NCBI GenBank assembly: GCA_048013815.1
Contig: CM106586.1
Location: 19,902,001 to 19,966,000 of the forward strand
Source of the DNA: Setoptus koraiensis
Lineage: Eukaryota; Arthropoda
Direction of reading: 5' to 3'
DNA: 64,000 nt
Part shown: positions 21,053 through 31,263 of the stretch, piece after piece
Numbering within the stretch: the first letter of the stretch is position 1
How the letters are laid out: each line of letters starts with the position of its first letter
Made by a program: the position numbers and the translations under genes
The notes under the pieces: model-generated
What the model was told of the DNA's origin: nothing
Database searches by the model: none
What the model saw: the letters and a program-made list of their open reading frames with translations, nothing else

Positions 21053-24000
21053 ATGTGCACAATCGCGTGCTCGTTCCATAAATCGGTCGCGTCAGTGAGC
21101 CAATCAAGCTCGGTCAGCCACCACCATAAACTATACAAACAAACCACGATGCCGCGACACCGCAAACCGGCCCGCTCGTGCCCGTACAACGGTCGCGATG
21201 TTTCGCCCAACAACTCACCTAACAACTCACCTAACAACTCATCAAACGACTCATCAAACAACTCATTAAATAATTCATTAAGTAATTCATTAAATAATTC
21301 ATTGAATAGCCCGTCAAGTGACTCATTGAATCAACCAAACAAACCGTTGAATGCCCCATTGTCAAATAACAATAATAATTGGCTAATAACGCAACTACTC
21401 ACATGCTTGCTACTAGTTAGTGTTTGTAACTGTCGCCAGGCTCTCTGCACGGGCTACAATCCGTCGTCGGGCGGGCCCCTCAGAGATGCCGTGAGCGAGC
21501 CGCGAGAATCCGACGTCAGCATAACAAAGGTCGATTACGGCAACAGGTCGTCGAGCTCGGCGCTTGCCGACCAGGCCGCCAGGGATATTTACAAGAGCTC
21601 CTACTACGACAACGCCATCAATGTCACCAGCGGCAACAGTGCAAGCGGCGCCCACCAGTCGCCGCCAACCAATTCGTCGGCCCCAACCGGGCACCAAATG
21701 TCGATGAAAAAGAACGACAAGTTTCTCTACGACCCGGCCAGCTCCTTCGACCAGGCCGTCGGTCACTATTCGAGCGACGCCTCACTGGCGGCCGGCCCGA
21801 TGTCGGCCGGCTCAGTGGCGGCCGGCCCGACCGTCGCCAGCGGCATGGGCAGCTCATTGGGCGAGCCGGATCAATACAATCATTACAACATGAACAGCAC
21901 CAATAAGTCGCCCATGGGCACGGCGCTGCAACTGGCGCACAACAATGCGACGACCTACGACGACGACAAGCGATATTATTACCACTACCAACAACCAAAT
22001 CAGATTGTCATCAGCTACGATCACTCTAGCCTGTTCCCGTCGGCACCCGCACCCGCGCCCGTGTCCGTGGTGGTGCAGCCCCCCGCAGCGAACGCGGCGC
22101 CACCGCAGCCGTTCCAGCTGGAAGTGAGCGACGGCGGTCACACGCGGCGCAACTGGACCAAGGACGAGATTGAGGCCATCAGACAGCGGCAACAACAATT
22201 AGACAGCCCGATGGGCGGCGGCGCCAACGAGACCGGAAACGCGTCGTCGTCGTCGTTGTTGGCGCCAGACCCGACGTCGACCGATTCGTCGGGCGCGCCG
22301 CCCGAGCCCGCCCCCACGCCCGACCTGCACTACTATGCGGCGGATGGCGGCGGGTTGTCGCCGTTTGTTGGACAGCAGCAGCAGCAGCAATTGTTTCAGC
22401 ATTACACAACTTCGCAGCCAGATATACCGTTATTGCCAAATCAGCGCTTTATTACGTCATCGTCAAGCTCGTTGAATGGCTCATCGAATGACACTAGATG
22501 GCACACGAGCATTAACAGCGCCACCGCTGCCAAAAAGCCCAAACCTCCGCCCTATCTGGCAATTGTGAATAGGAAAACCGGAAGTGACCAGGCTCTCGTG
22601 GGGCCCTTCGAAACAATGGACGCAAGCGGTTACTGGCCGAACGCGTCGCAAACGTACGCGCATGCAGACAGTAACGGGTTCAGTGAGTACGGGCCGGATA
22701 AGTCGCAGCCCAAGACGAGGAAGCGCAAGAAGGGCAACCCAAAAACGACCATCGTCATCAAGTCGGCCGACTCGCCGCTGGGCCCCAATGCCACCGGGCC
22801 GGCCAACCAGCAATTTGGCGGCAGTCAGCACACTCTCATAGACACGGCGGACAGTTACTCTGATTACCAGTACCCGACCACGCTGATACAATTGCACAAC
22901 GGCACCATGCCCGGCGGAGCGCACCACATATTGCCGCAACAGGTGATCACGGCGGGCCTGACATTTGCGCCCAGCACGCCATCTACTGGGGCGGCGGCGA
23001 AAAGGCGCCGTCGCAAACCGGTGCATCAGCACGCCGGCAAGCCAACGATTTCCGGTCATTTCGCAAGCGGTCACCATGACAGCAGCAGCAGCAGCAGTAG
23101 TGTCAGGCAACCGTATCTGGATCTGATAGGAATAGGCAATCAACTGACCAGCAACAACAGCGCCCCTAGTGCGCACCATCATGCGATCACTTACGACGAC
23201 CAGGCGTCGGACGGCGGCCCGGACAATCAAGCGTTCACCCCATTATCCGCACAACACCACAACCATGGCTTGGACAAAACCGGAAGTGGCACTAGCAACA
23301 CCTACGCCGTCGTACAGAGAATACAGGGCGCCCAGAACCAGACCGGCCCGTCGCCGCCGTTCAATCACCACAGCGGCTTTCCCGTGGCCAGTCCGCCGCT
23401 CACCACGACCCCGTCGTCGCCGTACCCGCTGCAAACTGTGCTGCCGCCGGACCAAAATTACCCGCCCACCGCGGCCAGTAACGTGTCGGCCGTCATGCTG
23501 AATCACACCTCGGGCCAGCTGACGCCGCTGGCGACCTCTACCTCCAAGGGCCAGACGACCATCATAATCAGAGCGGTCAACAACAACAATCACCACCACA
23601 ACCACAATGCCTCAAACTATCAGCAATATCCGCACCGCCAGCAGTCGTTTGTGCGCAATCCGCCCTATCAGCCCAAGCTGAGCACCACCACCCGCAGACC
23701 GCCGCCCACTACCCTGGCTTCGGGCGAGCCGGCGCCCACTTCCGGTTCGTCGGACAACTCAACGCTGACGGACGGCTATACGAACAGCAAGCCGGCAAAT
23801 AGGCCGCTCAGCTTGCAGCAGCAACAATTTGACTCGTCGTCGCTCATCAAAAACAAGCTCAACGAGTACGTTTTCGGGCGACTGTTCAATCAGCAGCATC
23901 CGGCCTCGTCCATAAAATCCGCCCCGTATCCGACCAGCACGACAGTGGCGCCCTCGTACCAGCATCAGCAGCAGGCGAACAGCAGCCAGAACAGTAGTGA

Positions 24001-26818
24001 GGCAACGGGCAACGCGGGCGACATTCAGGTGTCCGCCTCCAACATGTTCAACACTCGCTACAACTCCGCCGGCCAAACGGGACCCGCGGGTATTCAGGCG
24101 GCGGCCGCCAATTCCACGAAGCCCAGGTCGAGATTTGGACCGCTCCTGGATGCGCTCACCTACCGACAGTCGTCCATAGGGCAGGCGTCCGGCTCGTCCG
24201 GGGCCGCTCAATTCAACGCTGCTGGCCCTCTGTCGGCCGGCATGGTCGGCGGGCCGGGCGCTGCGGCGGGCATCAGCCGCCGGTCGGGCTTTGGCTCATT
24301 GCTATTCTCTGGCTTCATATACGGCCTGTCCATGTTGCCCGCGCTGATGGCCATCACCGGCATCAATCCGCTGTCCGCCTCGAACGCACCCTCGCTAACA
24401 GATGGCGCGGGCCGGTCGGGATCGTCGTCGGGCTCATCACAAGCGGCCAGCAATAATCAGGCGCAATATTCCAACAGTGACAGACACATTTTGCAGCAGC
24501 AGCAAGCCAGCAAGCAGCAACAATTAAGAGATTACGCAACACTACAACAGTCAGCTGTTGTTGCGGCGCCCGGCGAGCTGACCGCCGAAAGTCTGTATGA
24601 TTACGCCAGCGCGGCGGCCGCCTTTGCTGCGGCTAACGGGGGCCACGCGGCTGCGGACCCGGCGGTGGGCACTGCCCACTTCGCGGCCATTCCCATTCAA
24701 ATTGGCGACAGCCCGTCCATGATTGCGGCTGCCACACAAACGGGCACCGCGGCCGGCCTCGATACGGCCGCTTCGGGCGCCAGTTTGTTTGCGGCCTCGC
24801 AAGCGGCCCTGGCGGACAACTTCTACAACCAACCCGTTCAGCAGCAGCAGCCGCCGGCCGCACCGGTCAACAGCAGGGGCGTGTACGCGTCCATTGTGTC
24901 CAATCAGCACCGGCACGGCCATCAAATACCCAGATTGTATTCCAGTTCGTTGGCTCACTTCACGCCCGCCTTCCACAACCATCACGATTTGAGTGCGGGC
25001 GCCGGGCCGGCCCAGCTCGACACCGCCGACACCATCGAGCTGGCCAGCAGCTCCGACGAGCAGCCCTATTTGCCGGCCGTCAACGCAAGGCACGAGCGCA
25101 ACCGGAAGTCATACGCGCCCCATTCCTACACGGCAGCGCGACAGCAGCAGCAGCAGGCATCCATGCGAAACAAGCAGCAGTATCATCATTCGCTGCTAGG
25201 CGGCGACACAATAGCAGACGGGAACAACCAGGTGCCCACGGCATCCATGTACCTCGAGGATGTGTTTGGCGATTTGTTTAGGCGCCGGCGACGCAGGGGC
25301 CTCAGCGACAAGCGGTACGGCGCCGACGCCAGGTCGGCGGTGCCGTACGCGCGTCAATTGGGCCCAATTGGGACCAAATTGACCAATGACCGACTGAATT
25401 TGACCACCGCAATGGCGCGCGCGGGCAGCATCGCGGGCACCGGCCAACAATTGTTGTTGCGACGACTCATCTGGCCGAACAGTGTCCAGTCGTTGCGTCA
25501 CAACAGTAACAATAATAATCATCAGCATATAGCACGACAATTCAAGACAATACCGGGTCAGCTGTTGGCGAAATTGCCACTTGTCAAGTCCGGTGGCACG
25601 GTGCTGCCGGCGGCGGCGCAAATCCACCGATCCACTGGGCCAATCGGCGGCCCCGAGCCCAAACGGCTGTTCCCTGGCGCCGGCTACCGGTATCAATTGA
25701 CTGACCAGCTCAATGGGGCCAACAAGTTGCACAAGTTGCCAGCAGCAAAGTTGCATCATTTCTTAAAATCGTCAGCGGGCGCCGATCAGCAGCCGGCCAC
25801 AATGCTGTCGGAGAGGACAACCGCCAATCAAATGCAAACCACTAGACAGGCGGCGACCTCTGGCGGCGCACAACCGTCGTCAGCGCAACCGGCGCCGACA
25901 AGTCAGCCGATTGTGGGCCCCACATTGGACAGCGGCAACAGCAACAACAACAACAACAACAACGACAACAAACACGACGACAATGACATTTTGAATGTTG
26001 TTGTTGCGGCAAATGACGTAACGAGAAAACCGCCGCTAGCGGGCACCACCACTGACAGTTTGCAGCAATATCAGCAGCGAAAGCAGGATCAATACGAGCC
26101 GGCCCAACAACAGCAAGCGCAACAGTTTTCCAACAGTCACACTGGCGGTTATCACGCAATGGAATCCGCGCCCCCTATGACAACGTACCGAGCCAATCAG
26201 CTGACGGCCGGCACGGACACGGTTGGCAATCAGCTGATGGGTGGCAATCAGCTGATGGGTGGCAATGGCACCAACTCGGTCAGTTCCGGCCAAGCGGGCA
26301 CCAGGCCGGGCTTTGCGCACAACAGGAAGTTGCCGCTGTCACTGGCCAGTTTGACAGCGGGCAACTCAAACCGGACAAGCGTGATTAAATTTAAATCAAC
26401 AAACAACAACAACAACAACGATGACAATGACAATAAACGCACACTCATCACGGGCTCGTCATTAAGAGCGGCAATGAAGCGTATTGCCAAGTCGCCCTGG
26501 CCGACATTGAATCATCATCAGCGGCGGTGGCAGCAGCAGAGCGGCTCGGCAAATAAGTCAATCAATATTAATAATAATAACAACGCGACAACGGATTATG
26601 TAAATGAATTTTATCGTGATAACAGTCCGTTTGACGATACAGAGTCCAACATTTGGCTGGCGCACAACATGGCCATGGGATCGGGGGTACTGAACGAGCA
26701 GCAGCAGCCACTAGAGGCACAAACCGGCCACACTGATGCGACAAACAACAGCAACAACAACAACAACAACATTGATTTATTTCGTCACTCAACAACGGCA
26801 GCAACAACGGCCGCCTGA
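21053..26818 (+). CDS. Very large low-complexity secreted or membrane protein, unknown family
   Basis: An uninterrupted 5.8-kb frame encodes about 1,920 residues from the first ATG; an ATG at 21149 is an alternative start. The order is: PNNS-type Asn/Ser repeats; a hydrophobic stretch (WLITQLLTCLLLVSVC, about 110-126) that could be a signal anchor; long Ser/Gln/Pro/His/Asn-rich disordered sequence; a conserved-looking hydrophobic island at about 1077-1104 (SGFGSLLFSGFIYGLSMLP, then ALMAITGI); a short acidic-aromatic block followed by six arginines (EDVFGDLFRRRRRR, about 1410-1415); and a basic, Gln/Asn-rich tail. Balanced codon use across low-repeat parts, the great length and an AATAAA 380 nt past the stop support a real gene. 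I do not recognise the family. The hydrophobic island and Arg run are the parts most likely to be conserved. Unrecognised introns cannot be excluded. Confidence 0.75.
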   Translation: MCTIACSFHKSVASVSQSSSVSHHHKLYKQTTMPRHRKPARSCPYNGRDVSPNNSPNNSPNNSSNDSSNNSLNNSLSNSLNNSLNSPSSDSLNQPNKPLNAPLSNNNNNWLITQLLTCLLLVSVCNCRQALCTGYNPSSGGPLRDAVSEPRESDVSITKVDYGNRSSSSALADQAARDIYKSSYYDNAINVTSGNSASGAHQSPPTNSSAPTGHQMSMKKNDKFLYDPASSFDQAVGHYSSDASLAAGPMSAGSVAAGPTVASGMGSSLGEPDQYNHYNMNSTNKSPMGTALQLAHNNATTYDDDKRYYYHYQQPNQIVISYDHSSLFPSAPAPAPVSVVVQPPAANAAPPQPFQLEVSDGGHTRRNWTKDEIEAIRQRQQQLDSPMGGGANETGNASSSSLLAPDPTSTDSSGAPPEPAPTPDLHYYAADGGGLSPFVGQQQQQQLFQHYTTSQPDIPLLPNQRFITSSSSSLNGSSNDTRWHTSINSATAAKKPKPPPYLAIVNRKTGSDQALVGPFETMDASGYWPNASQTYAHADSNGFSEYGPDKSQPKTRKRKKGNPKTTIVIKSADSPLGPNATGPANQQFGGSQHTLIDTADSYSDYQYPTTLIQLHNGTMPGGAHHILPQQVITAGLTFAPSTPSTGAAAKRRRRKPVHQHAGKPTISGHFASGHHDSSSSSSSVRQPYLDLIGIGNQLTSNNSAPSAHHHAITYDDQASDGGPDNQAFTPLSAQHHNHGLDKTGSGTSNTYAVVQRIQGAQNQTGPSPPFNHHSGFPVASPPLTTTPSSPYPLQTVLPPDQNYPPTAASNVSAVMLNHTSGQLTPLATSTSKGQTTIIIRAVNNNNHHHNHNASNYQQYPHRQQSFVRNPPYQPKLSTTTRRPPPTTLASGEPAPTSGSSDNSTLTDGYTNSKPANRPLSLQQQQFDSSSLIKNKLNEYVFGRLFNQQHPASSIKSAPYPTSTTVAPSYQHQQQANSSQNSSEATGNAGDIQVSASNMFNTRYNSAGQTGPAGIQAAAANSTKPRSRFGPLLDALTYRQSSIGQASGSSGAAQFNAAGPLSAGMVGGPGAAAGISRRSGFGSLLFSGFIYGLSMLPALMAITGINPLSASNAPSLTDGAGRSGSSSGSSQAASNNQAQYSNSDRHILQQQQASKQQQLRDYATLQQSAVVAAPGELTAESLYDYASAAAAFAAANGGHAAADPAVGTAHFAAIPIQIGDSPSMIAAATQTGTAAGLDTAASGASLFAASQAALADNFYNQPVQQQQPPAAPVNSRGVYASIVSNQHRHGHQIPRLYSSSLAHFTPAFHNHHDLSAGAGPAQLDTADTIELASSSDEQPYLPAVNARHERNRKSYAPHSYTAARQQQQQASMRNKQQYHHSLLGGDTIADGNNQVPTASMYLEDVFGDLFRRRRRRGLSDKRYGADARSAVPYARQLGPIGTKLTNDRLNLTTAMARAGSIAGTGQQLLLRRLIWPNSVQSLRHNSNNNNHQHIARQFKTIPGQLLAKLPLVKSGGTVLPAAAQIHRSTGPIGGPEPKRLFPGAGYRYQLTDQLNGANKLHKLPAAKLHHFLKSSAGADQQPATMLSERTTANQMQTTRQAATSGGAQPSSAQPAPTSQPIVGPTLDSGNSNNNNNNNDNKHDDNDILNVVVAANDVTRKPPLAGTTTDSLQQYQQRKQDQYEPAQQQQAQQFSNSHTGGYHAMESAPPMTTYRANQLTAGTDTVGNQLMGGNQLMGGNGTNSVSSGQAGTRPGFAHNRKLPLSLASLTAGNSNRTSVIKFKSTNNNNNNDDNDNKRTLITGSSLRAAMKRIAKSPWPTLNHHQRRWQQQSGSANKSININNNNNATTDYVNEFYRDNSPFDDTESNIWLAHNMAMGSGVLNEQQQPLEAQTGHTDATNNSNNNNNNIDLFRHSTTAATTAA

Positions 26819-26905
26819 TTGTCGCCCGGCCCAACCGACTGGCCCAATCGACTGGCAAGTGACACAACAACAAGATCTCACAACAACAACAGCAACACCA
26901 CCACC

Positions 26906-26937
<32 letters not shown>

Positions 26938-27200
26938 CAACAAACGACAGCAACAGCGACAGCAGCAGCGCACTGTTGCAACCGGAAGCGCACCCACAGT
27001 CCGTGGCAATAGATGGACTAGATTCGAAAGACAAAGTCAGCTGTTCGCATCGGTTGCCGGGGCCCCCGAACAGTTTGCCGGCGCAGTTTTAGTTTGCGCA
27101 CTGGGGCCGACTCATGTAGACATACTGTACATACAAACAAAACGTAATTGCGCAATTTCGCGCACAATTTCCACGACCATTCCCAGATCACAGATCTTTC

Positions 27201-27206
27201 AATAAA
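27201..27206 (+). terminator. Polyadenylation signal of the large low-complexity gene
   Basis: AATAAA, about 380 nt past the stop codon. Confidence 0.5.
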
Positions 27207-27396
27207 CGATCATCAGCAACTACCGATAAACTTGCGTGTCCCTTGCAGTGTCGCTAGCGTGTCTCTCGCAGTGTCTCGGGGGCTCAGCGTCGCCTCATCC
27301 GCGGCTTGGCTCGCCCCTCGACATCGATCTGCCGGCTTGGGCGACTTTGAGAAAATTTCTTCGAAAAGTTTCGGCGCCCGGCCAACGGACGCCGAA

Positions 27397-27497
27397 ACTC
27401 TCAATCGGCGGCCAAAAACTGCCGATCGACGGCCGAAAACTGCCGATCGACGGTCAAAAACTGCCGATCGACGGCCGAAAACTGCCGATCGGCGCCC
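27397..27497. repeat. 21-bp minisatellite
   Basis: Four to five copies of a unit containing ACTGCCGATCGACGG followed by CCGAAA or TCAAAA. A 21-bp unit keeps frame, so a repetitive frame (KLPIDGR, NRRPKTA) opens on both strands. Confidence 0.95.
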
Positions 27498-28710
27498 TTG
27501 TCGGGCCGCGACGGGCCAGAGGCTTCGCGAAGGCCGAGCGGCCGTCCGGAGCGAGCTTGTGCGCCGTTTATGGTGGCCAATCGTTTGTTGCGAGACGCTA
27601 AATTGAGGAAGTGTCCTATTGGCGATATTTTGCCAGTTATTGCCGATCAACTGGCTTCTTTTTGTCCGCTTTTGCCGGGTAGGTGCGTGTGCTTTTTTCC
27701 AGCGCTGCAGCTACCTGTTGCTGGCTGCATTCCCAGCCAGCAACGGCACACCAACGGCACACCAACGGCAGCACCATTAGGCTCTGGAGCGCCCGTTCGA
27801 GTCGAAAGTATTGGCCAACTGTCACAGACGCCGGACCAATTATCGATCGGTTAATTAATCATGAGCGAACAGTTAATTAACGGCACAATCGGCAGCAAGT
27901 GGCGCAACGAAACGCCGGCACCGAGTGAGAGTAACCTGTTTGAGTTGCGATTTGACCACGCACCAGTGATCGCGACAACGGCGACGCCAGTGATACCTGC
28001 TGCAATTGGCGGCTCAAGTGGCAGCCTGGCCGCTGCAGTGTCGCAAGGAAAGAAGCCATTATATAATAATAACTCGAACTCGAGACGACACAGGTACATG
28101 TAGAGCTTGTGTTGTTGTTGGTTGCTGCAAACAAACGACAAGTTTTTCATTGTTTGTTTGGCGTGATGGTTACATTTGTTTGGCTCGTTGTGTTGCGAAC
28201 GTTGCCTTGCCAGGCGACAACAGCTTGTGATGTGAGCCCGCCTAAGCGATATTGCTAGTTGCTTCCTATTCTGACTGCCTATTCTATTAGCCGGGCGATG
28301 GCTGCAATCTCAGCTCATGGCACTTTGGAATAGATCGGTCGATGGTAATTCCAACTGCCAGCTAATGACTGTTGGCCAGCCAATGTTGACATATTATATA
28401 ATATTATGATATAACAACGGCAGCCGTTTCCCCTCGGTGATGAACCGCCGGCAGATGATACCGCTACTGGTGCCAGCTGTACGGGTGTGCGATAGTTGCA
28501 GCACTTTGGACAGCGCTTTTGACAGCAATATGACAGCCAAGTGACAGCCAAGTGACAGTTGCTCCATTGGCCAATGCTGGATATACTAATATCTCGCCGA
28601 TGGTTGCCAGTGCGACAACGGCCGCTTTGCATAACGTCGCCGCTTCAGTCGCTTGAGCATTGCGCAACAACGCTTAAAGGGATATTTATATCTTGCGAGC
28701 GCCGCTTGCC

Positions 28711-28724
28711 AACGCATATAAATA
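28711..28724 (+). promoter_or_regulatory. TATA-like motif upstream of the 29.2-kb gene
   Basis: CATATAAATATATG lies about 480 bp before the ATG of the next gene. It would give a long 5' UTR crossing the CGACAA repeat, so the assignment is tentative. Confidence 0.3.
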
Positions 28725-28772
28725 TATGTGAGCAGCCAGACACTTTCACACACCGACCGGCACCATCGACAC

Positions 28773-28857
28773 CAACGACAACAGCGACAGCAGCGACGAC
28801 AACGACGACAACGACAACAACGACGACAACGACAACAACGACGACAACGACAACAAC
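28773..28857. repeat. (CGACAA)n array
   Basis: Triplets of CGA, CAA and CGG/CAG type, about 85 bp. Confidence 0.9.
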
Positions 28858-29195
28858 ATTAGCGACAACTTTCTTCTGTAGCAAAGTGACGCGCGCCACC
28901 GACTCAAGCGACAACCGTTATAATGTTCGCAGTTGCGCCTAAACTGTCGGCTACAAATTGTCATTTGCATTTGTTTGTCGTGTCGTGACCACTCATTTGC
29001 GAACACTTCAGTCGCCTCACAACTGTGCGCCAGACCACACACAAGTTCGACACAAGCAAACAAATATCAAGCACACAACATACAATAGATTAGATAATCC
29101 ACTCGAGCCAACAAACCCAATCACTAGCATCATTTAGACTCGAATCATTTCCAGATTTCATTCAAAGTTTCGCGACACTCAATCAAGCCAGCAAC

Positions 29196-30164
29196 ATGTC
29201 GGCCAGCGAACATCAAAAAATCGCCAGAAAATCAATGAAACAAAACAGATTACTGATAACACTGTCACTGTTTGTGGTGACATTCGTGCTATTAGAGCAA
29301 GTAATTTGCGCGCCAAACAACAACAACAAACAATCAGCCACCGGAAACAACAATAATAACAAAAATTCAAACAACAACAACAAGAGGACAGGCCTGTTCC
29401 AGGGCTGGCTGCGGAGACAGGCGGCCAGCTCGTCGTCGTCTAGCAACTCGGACAAGGACGGGCCAGAGAAACAAACCGAGGACGAGACGCAAAAGATGAT
29501 GAACAATTTGCCCGTATCATTCGTAAGTTTTCCATCAGCTTAGGCTAATTTCGTTGCATAACAGTGCCCATTGATTTGAATAATCTAATTTGATTGATTC
29601 ACTAATTGCTCGGCCCTGTTGACTCGATCACAATGATTACAATTATTATAATTATAAACTTATACTTATACTGTTGTAACTGTAATATGACCCATGCCAG
29701 ACGGATCACGCGCCCAGCACGTTCAGCGAACGTCTCAGTGACACATTCGGCCTGTTGGGCGAGGGAGTCATGAACCATTTCAGGTCCCTCAGAGAGAATT
29801 TCTCTGACACTGTGGTGAGTATCGGGGGACCAATCGAGCCAGTCGCCAATTGATGGCGCCACTAATCACCAACTAACCACTAATCAACAATTAACTAATA
29901 ATCACCAACTAACTAATACCTACTTTGCTCGCATGGCTACTCCTAAACGATCTTGGGTGATTGTTGCAACTCGATACATTGGTTGCTCGATGACAGGAGG
30001 ATCTCAGAGACACATGGTCCAACGACAAGCGAAGATAAGATCAGACTGAGCGGATGTTTCTTATTTGTGATTTTTTTTAGCACCAAAGCAACACAGCGAA
30101 TTCCAAGGGACCAAATGCGGAAGAGATGGGACTGATAAGAAGAAGCCATAGTTTTGTCCCATAG
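29196..30164 (+). CDS. Small secreted protein, three exons, unknown family
   Basis: Exons 29196-29522, 29701-29814 and 30081-30164 join in phase 0 through GTAAGT/CCATGCCAG and GTGAGT/TTTTTTTTAG junctions into 174 residues. A basic start is followed by a hydrophobic signal sequence (LLITLSLFVVTFVLL, about 19-33) with likely cleavage after VICA. Next are an Asn/Lys-rich linker (to about 63), GLFQGWLRRQ, a Ser-rich acidic segment, and an amphipathic-helix-like block from exon 2 (TFSERLSDTFGLLGEGVMNH). It ends LIRRSHSFVP. There are no cysteines after the signal region, so it is not a knottin. AATAAA follows 130 nt past the stop. The family is not recognised; it could be a salivary, haemolymph or antimicrobial amphipathic protein. 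Gene structure is well supported, function is not. Confidence 0.75.
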
Positions 30165-30296
30165 AAATGCCTACCATAACTACTGCCACTACCATAACTA
30201 GCTACTCACATTGCAACATATACAATATATATATTATACAAAATATTATACGAAATATTATAAATAATAGTATTATATTATAATAGTATTGAGCAT

Positions 30297-30302
30297 AATA
30301 AA
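30297..30302 (+). terminator. Polyadenylation signal of the small secreted protein gene
   Basis: AATAAA, 130 nt past the stop. Confidence 0.6.
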
Positions 30303-31080
30303 GATCGACGACACAACTTGTTAATATAATTGTTAAGTTTAATATTAATATCAGCATAATTAATTATTGAGTTAAGCCAGAGTGTATGCAGAATACTCTC
30401 TAGTGTGGCATAAAGCAAACAGATGGAATGGATAATTTATTGGCCGAATGCATATGAAACGAGATCTAAATTTATCTCTCGCCTCTGTGTGTCCACTGGT
30501 CAGCAATGAGAGTTCAACAGACATACCAGCACATGATGATGATAATATGTAAATAGATTTACCTAAATGTTGCCATTGAACTCTGAGTATTTGTGAGTGT
30601 GTCTGTGGGGGGAGTAGCAACTACTTTCGAGATGAAAGTCTCGACAAGTCTGATGCATAATCGTATATTGCGTATATATTGGTGATACACATGGTGCAGA
30701 TCTGAGAAGGTGAACTTTTCATTGCGCTCACCGAGTCTAAAAATTGGCAAGGTCAACTTCCTGCGACTTGCATTAATTACGGATTCTTTAATTTCGGATG
30801 CTCCGAATTAATTGATTCCAACTCGACTCACTCAACTCGCTTTCGTGTTCCTTTCTCCCACCAACATTTGTCAGGCCGTTTCCATCGAGTTGTGTCCTAT
30901 GGATATATTGGGATATAACACATAGAAGCTTATTTAGGCTGCCTTCAAGTTAGTGAATGCATCAGACTACTTGACCAGTGGTCACTGTCGATTCTACATT
31001 GAATTATCTTGCGTGTCTGACCATTTAGACAACAAGATATATTATCTTGCTATCTAAATGGGAAGCTTGCGCTGGACGAG
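30303..31080. other. Intergenic DNA
   Basis: No gene or repeat of note was seen. A partial inverted pairing (ACAAGATATATTATCTTG, about 31030-31049) lies just upstream of the next TATA box and may be a regulatory palindrome. Confidence 0.4.
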
Positions 31081-31118
31081 TATAAAAAGCTGGCCAAAAC
31101 ATTTGCGTCTTATCAGTT
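31081..31118 (+). promoter_or_regulatory. TATA box plus initiator
   Basis: TATAAAAA at 31081-31088 and an arthropod initiator TCAGTT at 31113-31118 lie at the canonical spacing of about 32 bp. This predicts transcription from about 31115 and a 150-nt 5' UTR. Confidence 0.8.
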
Positions 31119-31263
31119 CATTCTCAATCGAAGGCCGACTTGCCAAGTGTCATCACATAGTATTCATATAATATCCATGATATACAACCACATATTCAAC
31201 AATACACATACAATAGCCACCAGTTTATAGTAGTAATTTAAATTGCACAAATTTCAATCGCCA

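Larger units (their letters stand above)
26819..29195. other. 3' UTR of the large gene, repeats, promoter of the next gene
   Basis: The first 400 bp are probably 3' UTR with CAA/CCA triplet tracts (26867-26948). Then come a 21-bp minisatellite, gene-free sequence, a TATA-like motif and a CGACAA array. No further coding region is supported. Confidence 0.5.

Noticed and set aside
22179-25759. Several minus-strand frames of 80-250 residues
   Set aside because: They are antisense shadows of the large plus-strand gene, with Arg/Val-rich composition from its codon pattern.
27148-27650. Frames repeating KLPIDGR and RRPKTAD
   Set aside because: A 21-bp minisatellite keeps all frames open.
27795-27820. 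GTTCGAGTC resembling a tRNA B box
   Set aside because: The flanking bases do not pair into a T arm and no A box or acceptor stem is present.
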